Source: Aphrocallistes beatrix
Lineage: Eukaryota; Porifera; Hexactinellida; Sceptrulophora; Aphrocallistidae
NCBI GenBank assembly: GCA_963281255.1
Contig: OY725488.1
Span: 6,297,524 to 6,361,523, forward strand
DNA: 64,000 bases
Direction: 5' to 3'
The translations under genes and the position numbers were made by a program. Below are positions 51,101 to 59,810 of the stretch, piece by piece. The first letter of the stretch is position 1, and every line of letters begins with the position of its first letter. A model generated the notes under the pieces. It saw only the letters and a list, made by a program, of their open reading frames with translations. It did not search any database and had not been told where the DNA came from.

Positions 51101-51256
51101 GGAGAACTGATGATGCTACCCGCCGATATGGCCCTACTCGACAGTCCTGATTTCAAAAAATACGTAGAAAAATTTGCTAAAGACGAGGCGGAATTTTTCA
51201 AAGTGTTTAGCCAAGCATGGACGAAACTGATAGAGCTGGGTACTAATTTGAAATGA
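48161..51256 (+). CDS. Mitochondrial ascorbate/cytochrome-c peroxidase-type enzyme
   Basis: Four exons: 48161-48306, 50218-50473, 50540-50776, 50840-51256, giving 351 residues. Exon 1 encodes a mitochondrial targeting peptide ([19 protein letters not shown], Arg-rich, no acids) and joins in phase 2 to [18 protein letters not shown], a membrane-spanning stretch. The peroxidase core has the distal Arg-Trp-His in [38 protein letters not shown] across intron 3, and the proximal His in [14 protein letters not shown] followed by [31 protein letters not shown] holds the Asp that hydrogen-bonds the proximal His. It reduces peroxide using ascorbate and/or cytochrome c; the sequence does not decide which. 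Introns 2 and 3 are 66 and 63 bp; intron 1 (1911 bp) contains POLR3C. Confidence 0.88.
48307..50217 (+). other. Peroxidase intron 1, hosting POLR3C
   Basis: The donor is AG|GTAAGC at 48307 and the acceptor is TTTATATTCAG ending at 50217. The 10-base string CTAGGTAAGC occurs at the donor (48303-48312) and again at 48346-48355, followed by a partial inverted echo of the sequence around it (GCATTGTG and CACAATG). The 205 bp after the POLR3C stop contain AATAAA at 50081, a plausible poly(A) signal for POLR3C inside the intron. Confidence 0.8.
48477..50012 (+). CDS. POLR3C: RNA polymerase III subunit RPC3
   Basis: The protein has 511 residues, uninterrupted. RPC3 is part of the Pol III initiation subcomplex RPC3-RPC6-RPC7. 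Winged-helix units show as [34 protein letters not shown], then [20 protein letters not shown] followed by [19 protein letters not shown], which matches the family's best block, and later [37 protein letters not shown] and [17 protein letters not shown]. The length is close to the human subunit. The gene lies wholly inside intron 1 of the peroxidase gene on the same strand. ATATTTCAG at 48437-48445 stands 31 nt before the ATG and could be its own acceptor. Confidence 0.88.
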   Translation: MARNITRITSILILQHFGMPAQRITDCVIKRGLASLQEVVEDSGLERQEVKRTLCVLIRHEIIDFRDETSHTLFTVNLHRAYLIARYPRFLSIIKDEFESCAELIISELLIHGHCTIEELVEYITARENPAQSLDLESLQGTFVNLVDRRYVSKVKPPSELIEDLESEIIEGRGGKSVPGGIKRALITAEVTESKRKKLEVSRAKFAENKGDSDLQDVWCINFEHFHEKLRDKLISQYIAVIYTPQLAAVLNTFHAILELDPDTSIKQFQSKEVYIPQIVPQVDLSRGEVERGLALVSREENSLLTKTTESGGGAYVLEYRNCYQLLLRNTVESIIEERYGSKALRIIKNLIRKKYLELSQMSELTLIPPQELNEIVSRLFRESIISVQEVPRLEEYIPGKTFYLYSFDIEKVRRILLNNAFQIIGNMVVKRRSVYEEAERVLKKDDRVCELLGEMKETANTEQLEEIEQLLTPGERQNARNSRMMLERLELAELFIDETIFILSHFHTFP

Positions 51257-51759
51257 TGAGCAGAATCGAAAATGCAGATCTAAATCTGATATTTTAGTTT
51301 TATAGAGTATCACTGCTATAATATTGCTTAGGTTGCTTTTAATTTGTTATCGACTAATTTCAACTTATCTCTTTATTACTTTGTCGCTTATAATTATGGT
51401 ATTTTGATACTAAATAATGTTTCGTAATTTACCTAGGTTTATTAGCTAATTAAGATTTTCACTGTGAACAGTTAATACTATTTTCCTGTTCATTCGGAAT
51501 GTTAGGGAATCTTTGGCTATCAAGCACACCCCGCTTGCATCACTGAATGCGCTTACGAGATATTACTTATGCTATTGTTCAATAAGTTTATTTTGAATAA
51601 TACATCACATTATCAGGTCAAATGTCTGTATTTCCAAATTTGCCAACTAATAAGGGAAATTTTCGAAGGTACATTTACCCATTTATAACCTACAGCAATT
51701 ATATCTTTGGGAGGTTGGGATATATAAAGGATTTATGATTCGAACAAATATCCGACGAA
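51257..51759. other. Intergenic, nothing recognised
   Basis: AT-rich 3' flank of the peroxidase and 5' flank of the membrane-protein gene. No repeat end or coding signal was identified. Confidence 0.4.
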
Positions 51760-52959
51760 ATGTACCTTTCACTGCATTACCCCTACCCAGTAATGAATAT
51801 ATTACTTACAATATTCACTTCTTTCTTATTTGTCAATATACTAGTACTGTTGATATGGGTGTTGGTACTCTTCCAAGTTTCCATACGGCTGAGGAGAAGA
51901 TTGAAGTTTTCTACAGATGACTCCTACAGTGAAGTTTTAAACACTCGAGTTGAATACTATAAGCATCTTTTCTTGTTGGCTATTTCTTTTTTTGAGCTAT
52001 CCGCCACTTTATTTGAAGCTATTTCGAATTCCAAGTTATATATTACCGTTCTAAAATACCATCTTCCCCACAACGCGTCTAACTATAATGAATATGTTAC
52101 AGCAGAATTAAATTCATCCCTAGTGCCCACTACTCCCGTTACAGGTCCTTGTAACATCAGCCACACCATTCCTTACATATGGTCAGAGTATTATAATGTA
52201 GCACTTTATCGATTCTTGTTGATTGGGGCTGGGATATTCTTTTATTTTACTTTCTCACTTGTCTATACTTTGATGTCGTATCTTATCCTAGTGACTAGAA
52301 ATTCCCTCAGTTATGGGAACCAAACACAGGTGAACTTGGGATTTGAGCAGAAAGTTATTTTGATCTTGTCAACTTTCGCTATGCTTTGTGCTTTCGCAAC
52401 TTTAGTTCGAGTTGAAATCTACCTAATGTTTGCATTATTCGCCATCATCCTGTTCATTATTCAGTTCACCGCTACTCTCTACTACTCCCTGAAGTTGTCA
52501 CGAGTTCTTAGCTGGAAACTGCAGGACCTTAGAATTGCATTTGGTACACAAAATTATCTTTACCTGAACTATTTGAAGGGCATCCGAACCTACAAGCGAT
52601 TTTTTGCATTGTACAATATCATGGTGGGATTATTTTGTCTTATTGCCACATTGCGTTCCGTTCGTAGCATCTTGGCGTTGATACTAAACCCATATGAAAT
52701 ATATGAAAAGTATAGGCTATGTTTTAATCCCCATTTTTCAACGACTGGTCATCAAATCTTTGAAGATGTTATTATATTGATTGATTATTTAGAGAAAATA
52801 TGTTTTTTAATCTATCTTCTGATGCTTTTTGCCTTCAATATATGCTCTCTGCACAAATTGCTTTCAAAAGTTAACCTCAGCTGCCATTTAAGATGTACTA
52901 TATCTAAACTCCATGTACTGAAAGTACCTTTATTAATTAACGCTAATATACTAATTTGA
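51760..52959 (+). CDS. Seven-helix membrane protein, unrecognised
   Basis: The protein has 399 residues in one exon. Seven hydrophobic stretches can be seen: LLTIFTSFLFVNILVLLIWV (about residue 15), HLFLLAISFFELSATLF, LLIGAGIFFYFTFSLVY, KVILILSTFAMLCAFATL, LFAIILFIIQFTATLYY, FFALYNIMVGLFCLIATL and ICFLIYLLMLFAFNICSL. The loop between the second and third has several N-glycosylation sequons (NAS, NSS, NIS). That topology fits a G-protein-coupled-receptor-like protein, but no DRY, NPxxY or other class motif is evident, so it could be a lineage-specific receptor family or another polytopic protein. The start could be the ATG at 51760 or the later MNILL. Confidence 0.6.
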   Translation: MYLSLHYPYPVMNILLTIFTSFLFVNILVLLIWVLVLFQVSIRLRRRLKFSTDDSYSEVLNTRVEYYKHLFLLAISFFELSATLFEAISNSKLYITVLKYHLPHNASNYNEYVTAELNSSLVPTTPVTGPCNISHTIPYIWSEYYNVALYRFLLIGAGIFFYFTFSLVYTLMSYLILVTRNSLSYGNQTQVNLGFEQKVILILSTFAMLCAFATLVRVEIYLMFALFAIILFIIQFTATLYYSLKLSRVLSWKLQDLRIAFGTQNYLYLNYLKGIRTYKRFFALYNIMVGLFCLIATLRSVRSILALILNPYEIYEKYRLCFNPHFSTTGHQIFEDVIILIDYLEKICFLIYLLMLFAFNICSLHKLLSKVNLSCHLRCTISKLHVLKVPLLINANILI

Positions 52960-53053
52960 GTTGCATTGCAGTGATTTAATATTTTGTTCATTTGATTTTA
53001 ATTAAGCTGTTTATCCATATTATACAAGTATTATAGTCCCATCTCTGCTGCAT

Positions 53054-53377
53054 ATGCTTTATCTTCGAATAGTAACCGGGGCGGGCGATTATATTGATTC
53101 CGGGATATCAAAGGCTGACATATCGAGACGTCTCGCTATACCCGAGCGGACAGCCTATCATGTTTTGAAGTCAGTTTCTGACAAAAAGAGCTTGACTCAT
53201 AATAAAGGAACAGGTCGACCTCCTAAATTGCACAAAACCGATAGAAACCAGATTATGGCACTCGTTCAACACAATCCAAGGATCACCCTGAATGAATGTC
53301 GAGTAAAATTGAGTACTCCAGTTGCCAAAAGCACACTATCGGAGGAAATGAAGAGGGGATATATCCTTAATATTTAA
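53054..53377 (+). pseudogene. Tc1-type transposase N-terminal fragment
   Basis: The frame reads GISKADISRRLAIPERTAYH, a paired-like helix-turn-helix, then KGTGRPPKLHKTDRNQI with the GRPxK AT-hook motif, then VQHNPRITLNECRVKLS, which is the second helix-turn-helix of Tc1-like transposases. The catalytic DDE domain is absent: the frame ends at 53377 against a family A repeat. Confidence 0.8.
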
Positions 53378-53416
53378 ACTCGATTTATGTTTATTTATTT
53401 ATTTGTGTATATATTT

Positions 53417-53775
53417 ACAAGCGCGCCTCGCTTGCTTGCGCTGCACGGTTGGCGGACAATTTGTGTCCGCAAGAGGCGCCCTTTGGCCATCTAGGTTCAC
53501 ATTGATTCATTATAACGTATATATAGCATCTCTGGACACGTCTGTCTTATTGTTATAATCGATATCACTCGAAAAATCATCAATTTTTCAATTTTTCGAT
53601 GCGTAATGATGACATAAATTTCTAATAATAAAAAAGGTGACAATTACGTCATAATTCCATGATGAGTCGAAAATTTCGTCTGAAGTCAGAACTTAGTAGA
53701 GTCATATCTAAAAGACTCCCATTTGTCAAAAGTCAGCTTTCTGTTCCTGGCAGTTTCTTCAATCAATTCGTTTAC
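53417..53775 (+). repeat. Repeat family A, internally deleted copy
   Basis: It has a diverged head (ACAAGCGCGCCTCGCTTGC, GGCGGACAATTTGTGTCCGC), the CACTCGAAAAATCAT block, a deletion of about 150 bp and the tail ending CAATTCGTTTAC. The CRE motifs are mutated (TTACGTCA at 53645). Confidence 0.85.
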
Positions 53776-54501
53776 AGATATACACATATACACGCATATT
53801 TAATCGAGCTTTATTAATAGTATTGATTAATTTTTAATAAAATAATCGTCTCTTCCGAATAATCGTTTAATTCAAATTATTTTCTCTTTCCATTTATCGC
53901 TCGTGTGGTTATTCATTGAAAAGTCTCATATATATGTATGTGTGAAATAATTATTTTTCGCCAGATGGCAAATGGGTCTGTTGCGTAGAATTTTGAAACA
54001 TTCTATTATATTTACCATGTCAATTATTTAAATACAGGCCATCATTAGTAAATGTTCGGACGTACTCCAAACAATCCATTTAGAATTCTAAGTCGAAAAG
54101 CACAAATGCATTCTTGAGGCCCACACCCCTCATTGATGTTTTTTTTTGAGCTGAATCAAGTTTTATGTTAATAACAGGGGCATAATGAAAATCAGGTCAA
54201 GTGAAATCTTGGGTATGAATGAATAATATTGAGATTCTATACACAACTAGTGAAATCAATCTCAAAATTATATGCATCTCAAAATTCCACGCAACAGGTC
54301 TAAAAATCAATAAAGCCCGCGCCTATGCTACTCGAAGATATGCAGTATTTCAAAAAATAGGAATACTAAAGAAAGAGATTTAACATTTAAAGGCTTCTCG
54401 TGGTTTTAGGGTCTACCTGTTGTAATGTGGCAGAAGCTGCTACTCCTAATTACGGTGGTTATCAGTATATCAATAATTAGTACGGATTTATATGTAGTAG
54501 C
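53776..54501. other. 5' flank of CDK7, nothing recognised
   Basis: AT-rich sequence without recognisable repeats. TCAATAATTAG stands 22 nt before the CDK7 start codon, a weak acceptor-like site. Confidence 0.4.
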
Positions 54502-55551
54502 ATGGAGTCCGAAGCATCTCAAGCCAATCCGAAAACGAAGCGCTATCAGAAAATAGCTTTCCTAGGAGAAGGCCAATTCGCTACCGTCTACAAAGCAGAG
54601 GATCTGCATAATGAAACAATCGTTGCTATAAAGAAGATAAAATTAGGCAAACGATCTGAGACGAGGGATGGAATCAACAGAACTGCTCTTAGGGAAATAA
54701 AAATTTTAAAAGAAGTAGATCATGAGAACATAATTAGTTTGCTGGATGTGTTTTTTGGGCACAATTCTAACGTTAGCCTCGTATTTGATTTCATGGACAC
54801 AGATCTAGAGCGCATCATACAGGACTTGAACATCTCTCTCACTGCTGGACACATCAAGAAGTACATGTTGATGACTCTGCAGGGCCTGGAATATCTCCAC
54901 TCTCGCTGTATCCTTCACAGAGATATAAAACCGAACAACCTGCTACTCAACAAGGAGGGCATACTCAAGATTACAGATTTTGGTCTTGCCAAGGCTTACG
55001 CTAGTCCTAGCCGCAATTACACCCACCAGGTGGTCACCCGTTGGTACAGGTCTCCTGAGCTGCTATACGGTGCTACGCTATATGGCACAGGTGTGGACAT
55101 CTGGGCTACAGGCTGTATTCTAGCTGAACTATTTCTAAGAGTTCCTTTCTTGCAGGGAGACAACGACATTGCTCAGCTCTCAAAAATATTCGAAGTGTTT
55201 GGAAGTGCAACAGAGGAGAATTGGCTTGGCGTGACTAAACTCCCTGCCTACATAGAAATATTAGTTAAGAATGAGAGATGCAACCTAGCTGACATCTTCA
55301 CAGCAGCATCAGACGATTCAGTGCAATTGCTTCAGGCCATGCTAATCCTTAACCCATCCAAGCGATGCACGGCAACTGAAGCTCTAAAGTCCCCTTACTT
55401 CTCTCGAAAGCCTTACCCCACAGCTAGCTGCAACCTCCCCCTCCCTAGGGACAGTCTGCAGGGAGATGAGTTCGAAGTCCCACCTCCGGAACAGAAAAAG
55501 AGAACACTGGATGAGTCACGATCCAGCTTAGCCAAGAAATTGAGATACTGA
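54502..55551 (+). CDS. CDK7: Cyclin-dependent kinase 7
   Basis: The protein has 349 residues in one exon. CDK7 with cyclin H and MAT1 forms the CDK-activating kinase and is part of TFIIH, phosphorylating the RNA polymerase II tail. Visible motifs are [15 protein letters not shown] (glycine loop), VAIKKIKLG (catalytic Lys), [11 protein letters not shown] (the cyclin-binding helix, diagnostic of CDK7), [14 protein letters not shown] (HRD), [10 protein letters not shown] (DFG), and an activation loop [21 protein letters not shown] carrying both Ser and Thr at the usual phosphorylation positions. The C-terminal tail is short and basic ([18 protein letters not shown]). The length equals the vertebrate protein within a few residues. 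Confidence 0.95.
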   Translation: MESEASQANPKTKRYQKIAFLGEGQFATVYKAEDLHNETIVAIKKIKLGKRSETRDGINRTALREIKILKEVDHENIISLLDVFFGHNSNVSLVFDFMDTDLERIIQDLNISLTAGHIKKYMLMTLQGLEYLHSRCILHRDIKPNNLLLNKEGILKITDFGLAKAYASPSRNYTHQVVTRWYRSPELLYGATLYGTGVDIWATGCILAELFLRVPFLQGDNDIAQLSKIFEVFGSATEENWLGVTKLPAYIEILVKNERCNLADIFTAASDDSVQLLQAMLILNPSKRCTATEALKSPYFSRKPYPTASCNLPLPRDSLQGDEFEVPPPEQKKRTLDESRSSLAKKLRY

Positions 55552-55588
55552 TAATAATTACAATTCTCATTCTAGTGTTTAGACCAGG

Positions 55589-55833
55589 TGTAGCAGCCCA
55601 GATTAACCCCCATCCAGTCTAACCCCGAGTATATATAATCTAGGCTAGCCCAGTTTATACCCCAGGGGTTAAACTAGACTAGCCCAGAATATCCCGCAAA
55701 GGTTAAACTGGGATAGCCTAGATTAACCCCCTGGGTATAAACTAGCCTAGCCTAGTTTATACCTGGGGGTTAAGGCTAGCCCAGATTATACCCAGGATTA
55801 AACTGGGTGGGGAGGTTAATCTAGGCTGTTACA
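55589..55833. mobile_element. MITE with TGTARCAGCC ends and GGTTAAACT repeats
   Basis: The ends TGTAGCAGCCCAGATTAACC and GGTTAATCTAGGCTGTTACA are inverted copies with few differences. The inside is made of GGGGTTAAACTAGnCTAGCC-type units in both orientations. It lies 37 bp after the CDK7 stop, so it may sit in the 3' UTR. Confidence 0.75.
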
Positions 55834-55914
55834 CAGGTTCTCGCAAACTTATTTAAATCATGCCACATGATTAGCTTAATAATGCCAGGAGGTTCAGGCC
55901 ACAACCACTCCATG

Positions 55915-56130
55915 TATCTTATATTTTAAAACGCTAGGATTTGTTGGGTTTTTTTTTTGTCCGAATTGATTGAAGAATTGGCAAGTCGTAGAGATATGAA
56001 AATTGCCATTGAGGTGTCATATGATGAGCCTACGATTAAGTTCGAAGATCTAAGCGAAATGTTCACACCTCTGCAAAAAAATGGATAACAATTTCTCACA
56101 CCTTTTCTAGACAATATAGTATATGGTTTC
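55915..56130 (+). repeat. Repeat family B fragment
   Basis: It reads TTTTAAAACGCTAGGATTTG, GTCCGAATTGATTGAAGAAT, GGCAAGTCGTAGAGATATGA and AGATCTAAGCGAAATGTTCA, as in the unit at 16795. It then joins a variant end also found at 25690-25760. Confidence 0.75.
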
Positions 56131-56236
56131 GCTCTCAATAGAAATCATTGTATGGCACTACAATAGACTGTCATAGATATTAATACTACCTCAAAGCGAT
56201 AACTTATATACATAGGTGCGTATCTTAATATTATTA

Positions 56237-57002
56237 CAAGGTGGCTCATAGTTCTGATGCAAGCTTCGTTAGGGATAAATTTTTTAATACTCAAACAATC
56301 GTTATTATGGTCTTTAGAGATCGTAATCCGAATATTTTCAATAATTCTAAAAGATTTTTCGAGTCTAAAACCTGGGACTGTGTTTTGTATGGTGAATTTT
56401 ATGGGGAAAAATGTGTCCTGGCACGCAGCGAAAATCGAGAATCAAGGTCACTGCTTCTGTAAAAAATGTCTCTATAATCGATGTTCTATGACGATTTAGC
56501 ACCAGATACCTTTCATTCACCATGGATATATTTCATAAATCCATTGAATTCATTATCAGAAACGAGAGAAAGTTATTATTTCACTAGTTCAAATTAGGTA
56601 CATTTTGCAAAATCACCCAAAATTGCACTTTTTTCACATTACCAAAAACCTGATCCAAATGGTTCTCAATATATACTGATATAAACATCTTATATTTCTA
56701 TAAATGTAGAGTGTTCGAGGAAAATGTGAGAGCCATTTTTTCCTAGAATTCGAAGACTCTAGAAAGATCATTTGAAAAGCAGTGGGCCCTGATTCTCGAT
56801 TTTCGCTGCGTGCTAGTACACATTTTTTCCCCATAAAAATCACCATACAAAACACAGTTCCAGGTCTTAGACTCGAAAAATCTTTTAACATCATTGAGAA
56901 TATTATAATTACAATGTGTAAAGACCATAATAACTAAGATTGTTTGAGTATAAAAATTTTTATACCTAACGAAGCTTGTCACAGAATTTATGAGCCACCC
57001 TG
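56237..57002. mobile_element. Tc1/mariner-type MITE with arms of about 250 bp
   Basis: The 766-bp element starts CAAGGTGGCTCATA and ends ATGAGCCACCCTG, with TA on both sides. The arms contain AAGCTTCGTTAGG, GATTTTTCGAGTCTAAAACC and GCGAAAATCGAGAATCA in inverted order. Open frames on both strands in the arms are mirror images of each other and not evidence of genes. Confidence 0.88.
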
Positions 57003-57059
57003 TATAGTGTCTAACAATTAAAAGATTATGTGTATATTTTCACACCATTTGACGAATTT

Positions 57060-57365
57060 TGAAAAATCTGCTAGAGACTAGCTTCCAACCATTAAATGGG
57101 TTTTTTAGGAGCGTAGATTCTAATATCATATTTTCGAATCAACATGATAAGTTATTTGGTCACTTTTGTTCACAATTGTTGCATAAAGTAAACAAATTCT
57201 AAAAATAGGCTGGAGACTAGCTTCTAAAGGTTGACATGGAGTTTTTAGGGGTGCAGATTTTGAATATCATATTTTCGGATCTATGTGATAAATTATTTGT
57301 TTAGTTTTATTTATATTAGATACATAAAGTAAACAAATTACTAAAATGAGCTAGAGACAAACTTT
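57060..57365 (+). repeat. Repeat family C, two monomers
   Basis: It contains GCTAGAGACTAGCTTCCAAC, GGGGTGCAGATTTTGAATAT and ACATAAAGTAAACAAATT, twice. The orientation equals the right half of the palindrome at 16.35-16.63 kb. Confidence 0.8.
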
Positions 57366-57581
57366 CAACTGTTGCTTTTTACCATGGCTCAAGTTGGCGG
57401 TGTATCACGTCCGTGCGTACGCACGATCCTCCGAAATCGAACAGTCCTCAACATTAAGTTATTTTTTAAACTCAATTCATACTACCATAGTGCAATTTAC
57501 GTTTTTAGATCAATAATCACGTCCCTTTTTACAGCCTTGTCTTGCATTTAGTGTAGACTGCACTTGTCTTACTCCGACTAC

Positions 57582-59633
57582 ATGGATCTTTACAAGAGTA
57601 TAAATGCAGCTACTGCAAGGATCCAAATTGCCAAGCTGAGGAGAAGGGATTCTAGCAAGAGGTCGGCCGGGATGGCTCCTGAGCAAGTCGATGAGCCATA
57701 TGATATGGAAGGGCCTTCTCTCGATCCGAATGAAGCACTCACACCTGATTCTCATTCGGAGTTTCTGGAATGGATGGTAGATTCTAAAAACCGCAAAGAT
57801 ACCTACACTGAGAAGGATGTGGGAGCTGTGATGGAAGATGCGATCGAGAAAGATACCGAGTTCCTCACCACGTCCTATATTTCCTTCAACCAGGATCAGG
57901 ACAAAGTAAAATTGACTGAGTTCAAAAAATCAGGAATTTTCAAGAAGCTTTTTCTCTACCCTAAGATATGTGCGGAAGAAATAGCTAAATCCTGTCTTAA
58001 AAATGGTAAACACATCAGCGTCAGATACTTTCTCACCAAATTCCCATTATACAAAGAACTCAATATAATCATTTTGCTCTACATCTATAACATCCTCTTT
58101 GAGCCTCGCATACTCTCTTCCTTTTTACCGATTCTTCTCACTTACTCCGCTTTCGCAACTATGACGGCTTATTCATGTCGCATCTTCATCACTAATGTTG
58201 ATCTGCTATTCTCTTCCAAAAATATAATTCCCCTCATGACAGATCCTACTGAATATCTAGGCTACGTCACCAGGTACTCTCGTAACAAACTTCTAAACAT
58301 ATATGGCGTGTTTTCCATTGCCTCGCTCGTCTACTTTCTCTCCATTCCAATCAGCCAGGTGGAGTCTGACCTTATCACTGCTGTCTGCTTTCTTTTCTTT
58401 TCGCTCAGCATTCCAATGCTACTTATGGGTAGTCAGAGCTGGTTCTCAACCCTAACAGCCATTTTATATTTCATGACTCTATCTCCCTTACACTTTTCAT
58501 CTGAAATTAAAAATATAGCTCTCTTTCTTTTATTCCTTTCTTTTGTATTGATGTTTTGGTTAAACGTCGGGAAGGGATTATCTGTGCGGCTGTCGTCACC
58601 TGTTTTCTTTCTGATGTGGGGTCAAGCATTTGTAGTTTCCAGTCAGTTTACACCTCTTACGGTGACTTTTATACAGAGACTCATCCTAGCCATTATGTCA
58701 CTACTAATCCTTGTTACCATGAGGCACTGCTTTATCCATCTGCTCATCTCGTTTATCGCTGGATTTATCTTTTCATATTATTTATCATTTTTCTGGACGT
58801 CTGTTATAGCCTGCATGCTGTTTGCATTTTCTTTGCTTATTACAAAACTTCTTGCGCAACACTGGATACAGAACTGGTTTCTCTCTTTGGATCCTTTCGA
58901 AGTAACCTTTTCTCGCGTTGTCTGGGTGTTCTTTAGCCTTTTTATCCTCGTTGGCTTTTCTCAAGGGATTGTGCATGGTTCTCATAAGCTCTCTAAACTC
59001 GAATGGGGCAAATACAAAGCAAAGTGTACTCCAGAAAATGGCTGGAAGGATGCCAACGAGGCAGAGCATCAGCTCAGGTGCATACACCTGGTCGGTAGGA
59101 GCGTTTTACTTCAAGGCAAGGTTCTCTCTGTGAGTATGAATAGTCGTGAAAACTCGATGGAGTTCTACTTCAACAAGTTGCCATTCTTCTACCTGGGTGA
59201 TGGATTCACTTGCCTATTCGGACAAGATACGCTCACGCAAGAAGAGTGCGACTCGTGGAAGGAAGAATTCGATGAAGATATTTGTAGATATTCCAAATGT
59301 GTCATTTCATTAGGCGCCAAGTTTAAATTTGAGATTATGTTCCAGAATCTCCCTGATACAGATCCAGATGAATCAAAAGTGAAAATAGAAGCTTCTAATA
59401 ATTTTCGCGACGAAATAATCGGACTGAGAGTGGGCGAGGTGGTTAACGTTACAGCTGAAATATTGAACCCTGGAAGCAAGTCTCTTAAACTGAAACTTAA
59501 GTGCATTGAAAGGTTACAGAATATGGCCTCCACAGAGAAATGTACTCCTCGCCTCGGAATTTCCGCTTCTAAACTTGAGAAATACTTCGGAGACTTAATA
59601 GCTCTGATTTTCAATACAAAATCTGAACTATGA
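57582..59633 (+). CDS. WFS1: Wolframin-like ER membrane protein
   Basis: The protein has 683 residues in one exon; the ATG at 57582 (MDLYKSINAATARIQ) is the first true ATG. Wolframin is an ER membrane glycoprotein tied to Ca2+ balance and the unfolded-protein response. The N-terminal 160 residues are cytosolic and charged. Residues about 160-470 carry some nine to ten hydrophobic helices (for example NIIILLYIYNILFEP, FFLMWGQAFVVSSQF, WTSVIACMLFAFSLLI). The luminal C-terminus holds the family match: EHQLRCIHLVGRSVLLQGKV, NKLPFFYLGDGFTCLFGQ with the Cys, AKFKFEIMFQNLPD and FRDEIIGLRVGEVV, ending in the LKLKLKCIERL strand. It is shorter than the vertebrate protein. The stop is 177 bp before the next gene. 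Confidence 0.85.
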   Translation: MDLYKSINAATARIQIAKLRRRDSSKRSAGMAPEQVDEPYDMEGPSLDPNEALTPDSHSEFLEWMVDSKNRKDTYTEKDVGAVMEDAIEKDTEFLTTSYISFNQDQDKVKLTEFKKSGIFKKLFLYPKICAEEIAKSCLKNGKHISVRYFLTKFPLYKELNIIILLYIYNILFEPRILSSFLPILLTYSAFATMTAYSCRIFITNVDLLFSSKNIIPLMTDPTEYLGYVTRYSRNKLLNIYGVFSIASLVYFLSIPISQVESDLITAVCFLFFSLSIPMLLMGSQSWFSTLTAILYFMTLSPLHFSSEIKNIALFLLFLSFVLMFWLNVGKGLSVRLSSPVFFLMWGQAFVVSSQFTPLTVTFIQRLILAIMSLLILVTMRHCFIHLLISFIAGFIFSYYLSFFWTSVIACMLFAFSLLITKLLAQHWIQNWFLSLDPFEVTFSRVVWVFFSLFILVGFSQGIVHGSHKLSKLEWGKYKAKCTPENGWKDANEAEHQLRCIHLVGRSVLLQGKVLSVSMNSRENSMEFYFNKLPFFYLGDGFTCLFGQDTLTQEECDSWKEEFDEDICRYSKCVISLGAKFKFEIMFQNLPDTDPDESKVKIEASNNFRDEIIGLRVGEVVNVTAEILNPGSKSLKLKLKCIERLQNMASTEKCTPRLGISASKLEKYFGDLIALIFNTKSEL

Positions 59634-59810
59634 ATTTATCGAGAAAAATAATTATATTATCTATTATTTATCTAGATTAGGAGTTTGTTACATTGATATT
59701 TATTTGTGTTGGATTTTAAATTTTCATTGATTTCACCTTCGATTATTCGACCTTGTTTACTTAATTAATCTCTCTTACTGACTAGAACAATGGATTAAGT
59801 CAGATATCTT

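Noticed and set aside
56241..56982. Matching short frames on opposite strands at 56.2-57.0 kb
   Set aside because: They are mirror images caused by the long inverted repeats of a MITE.
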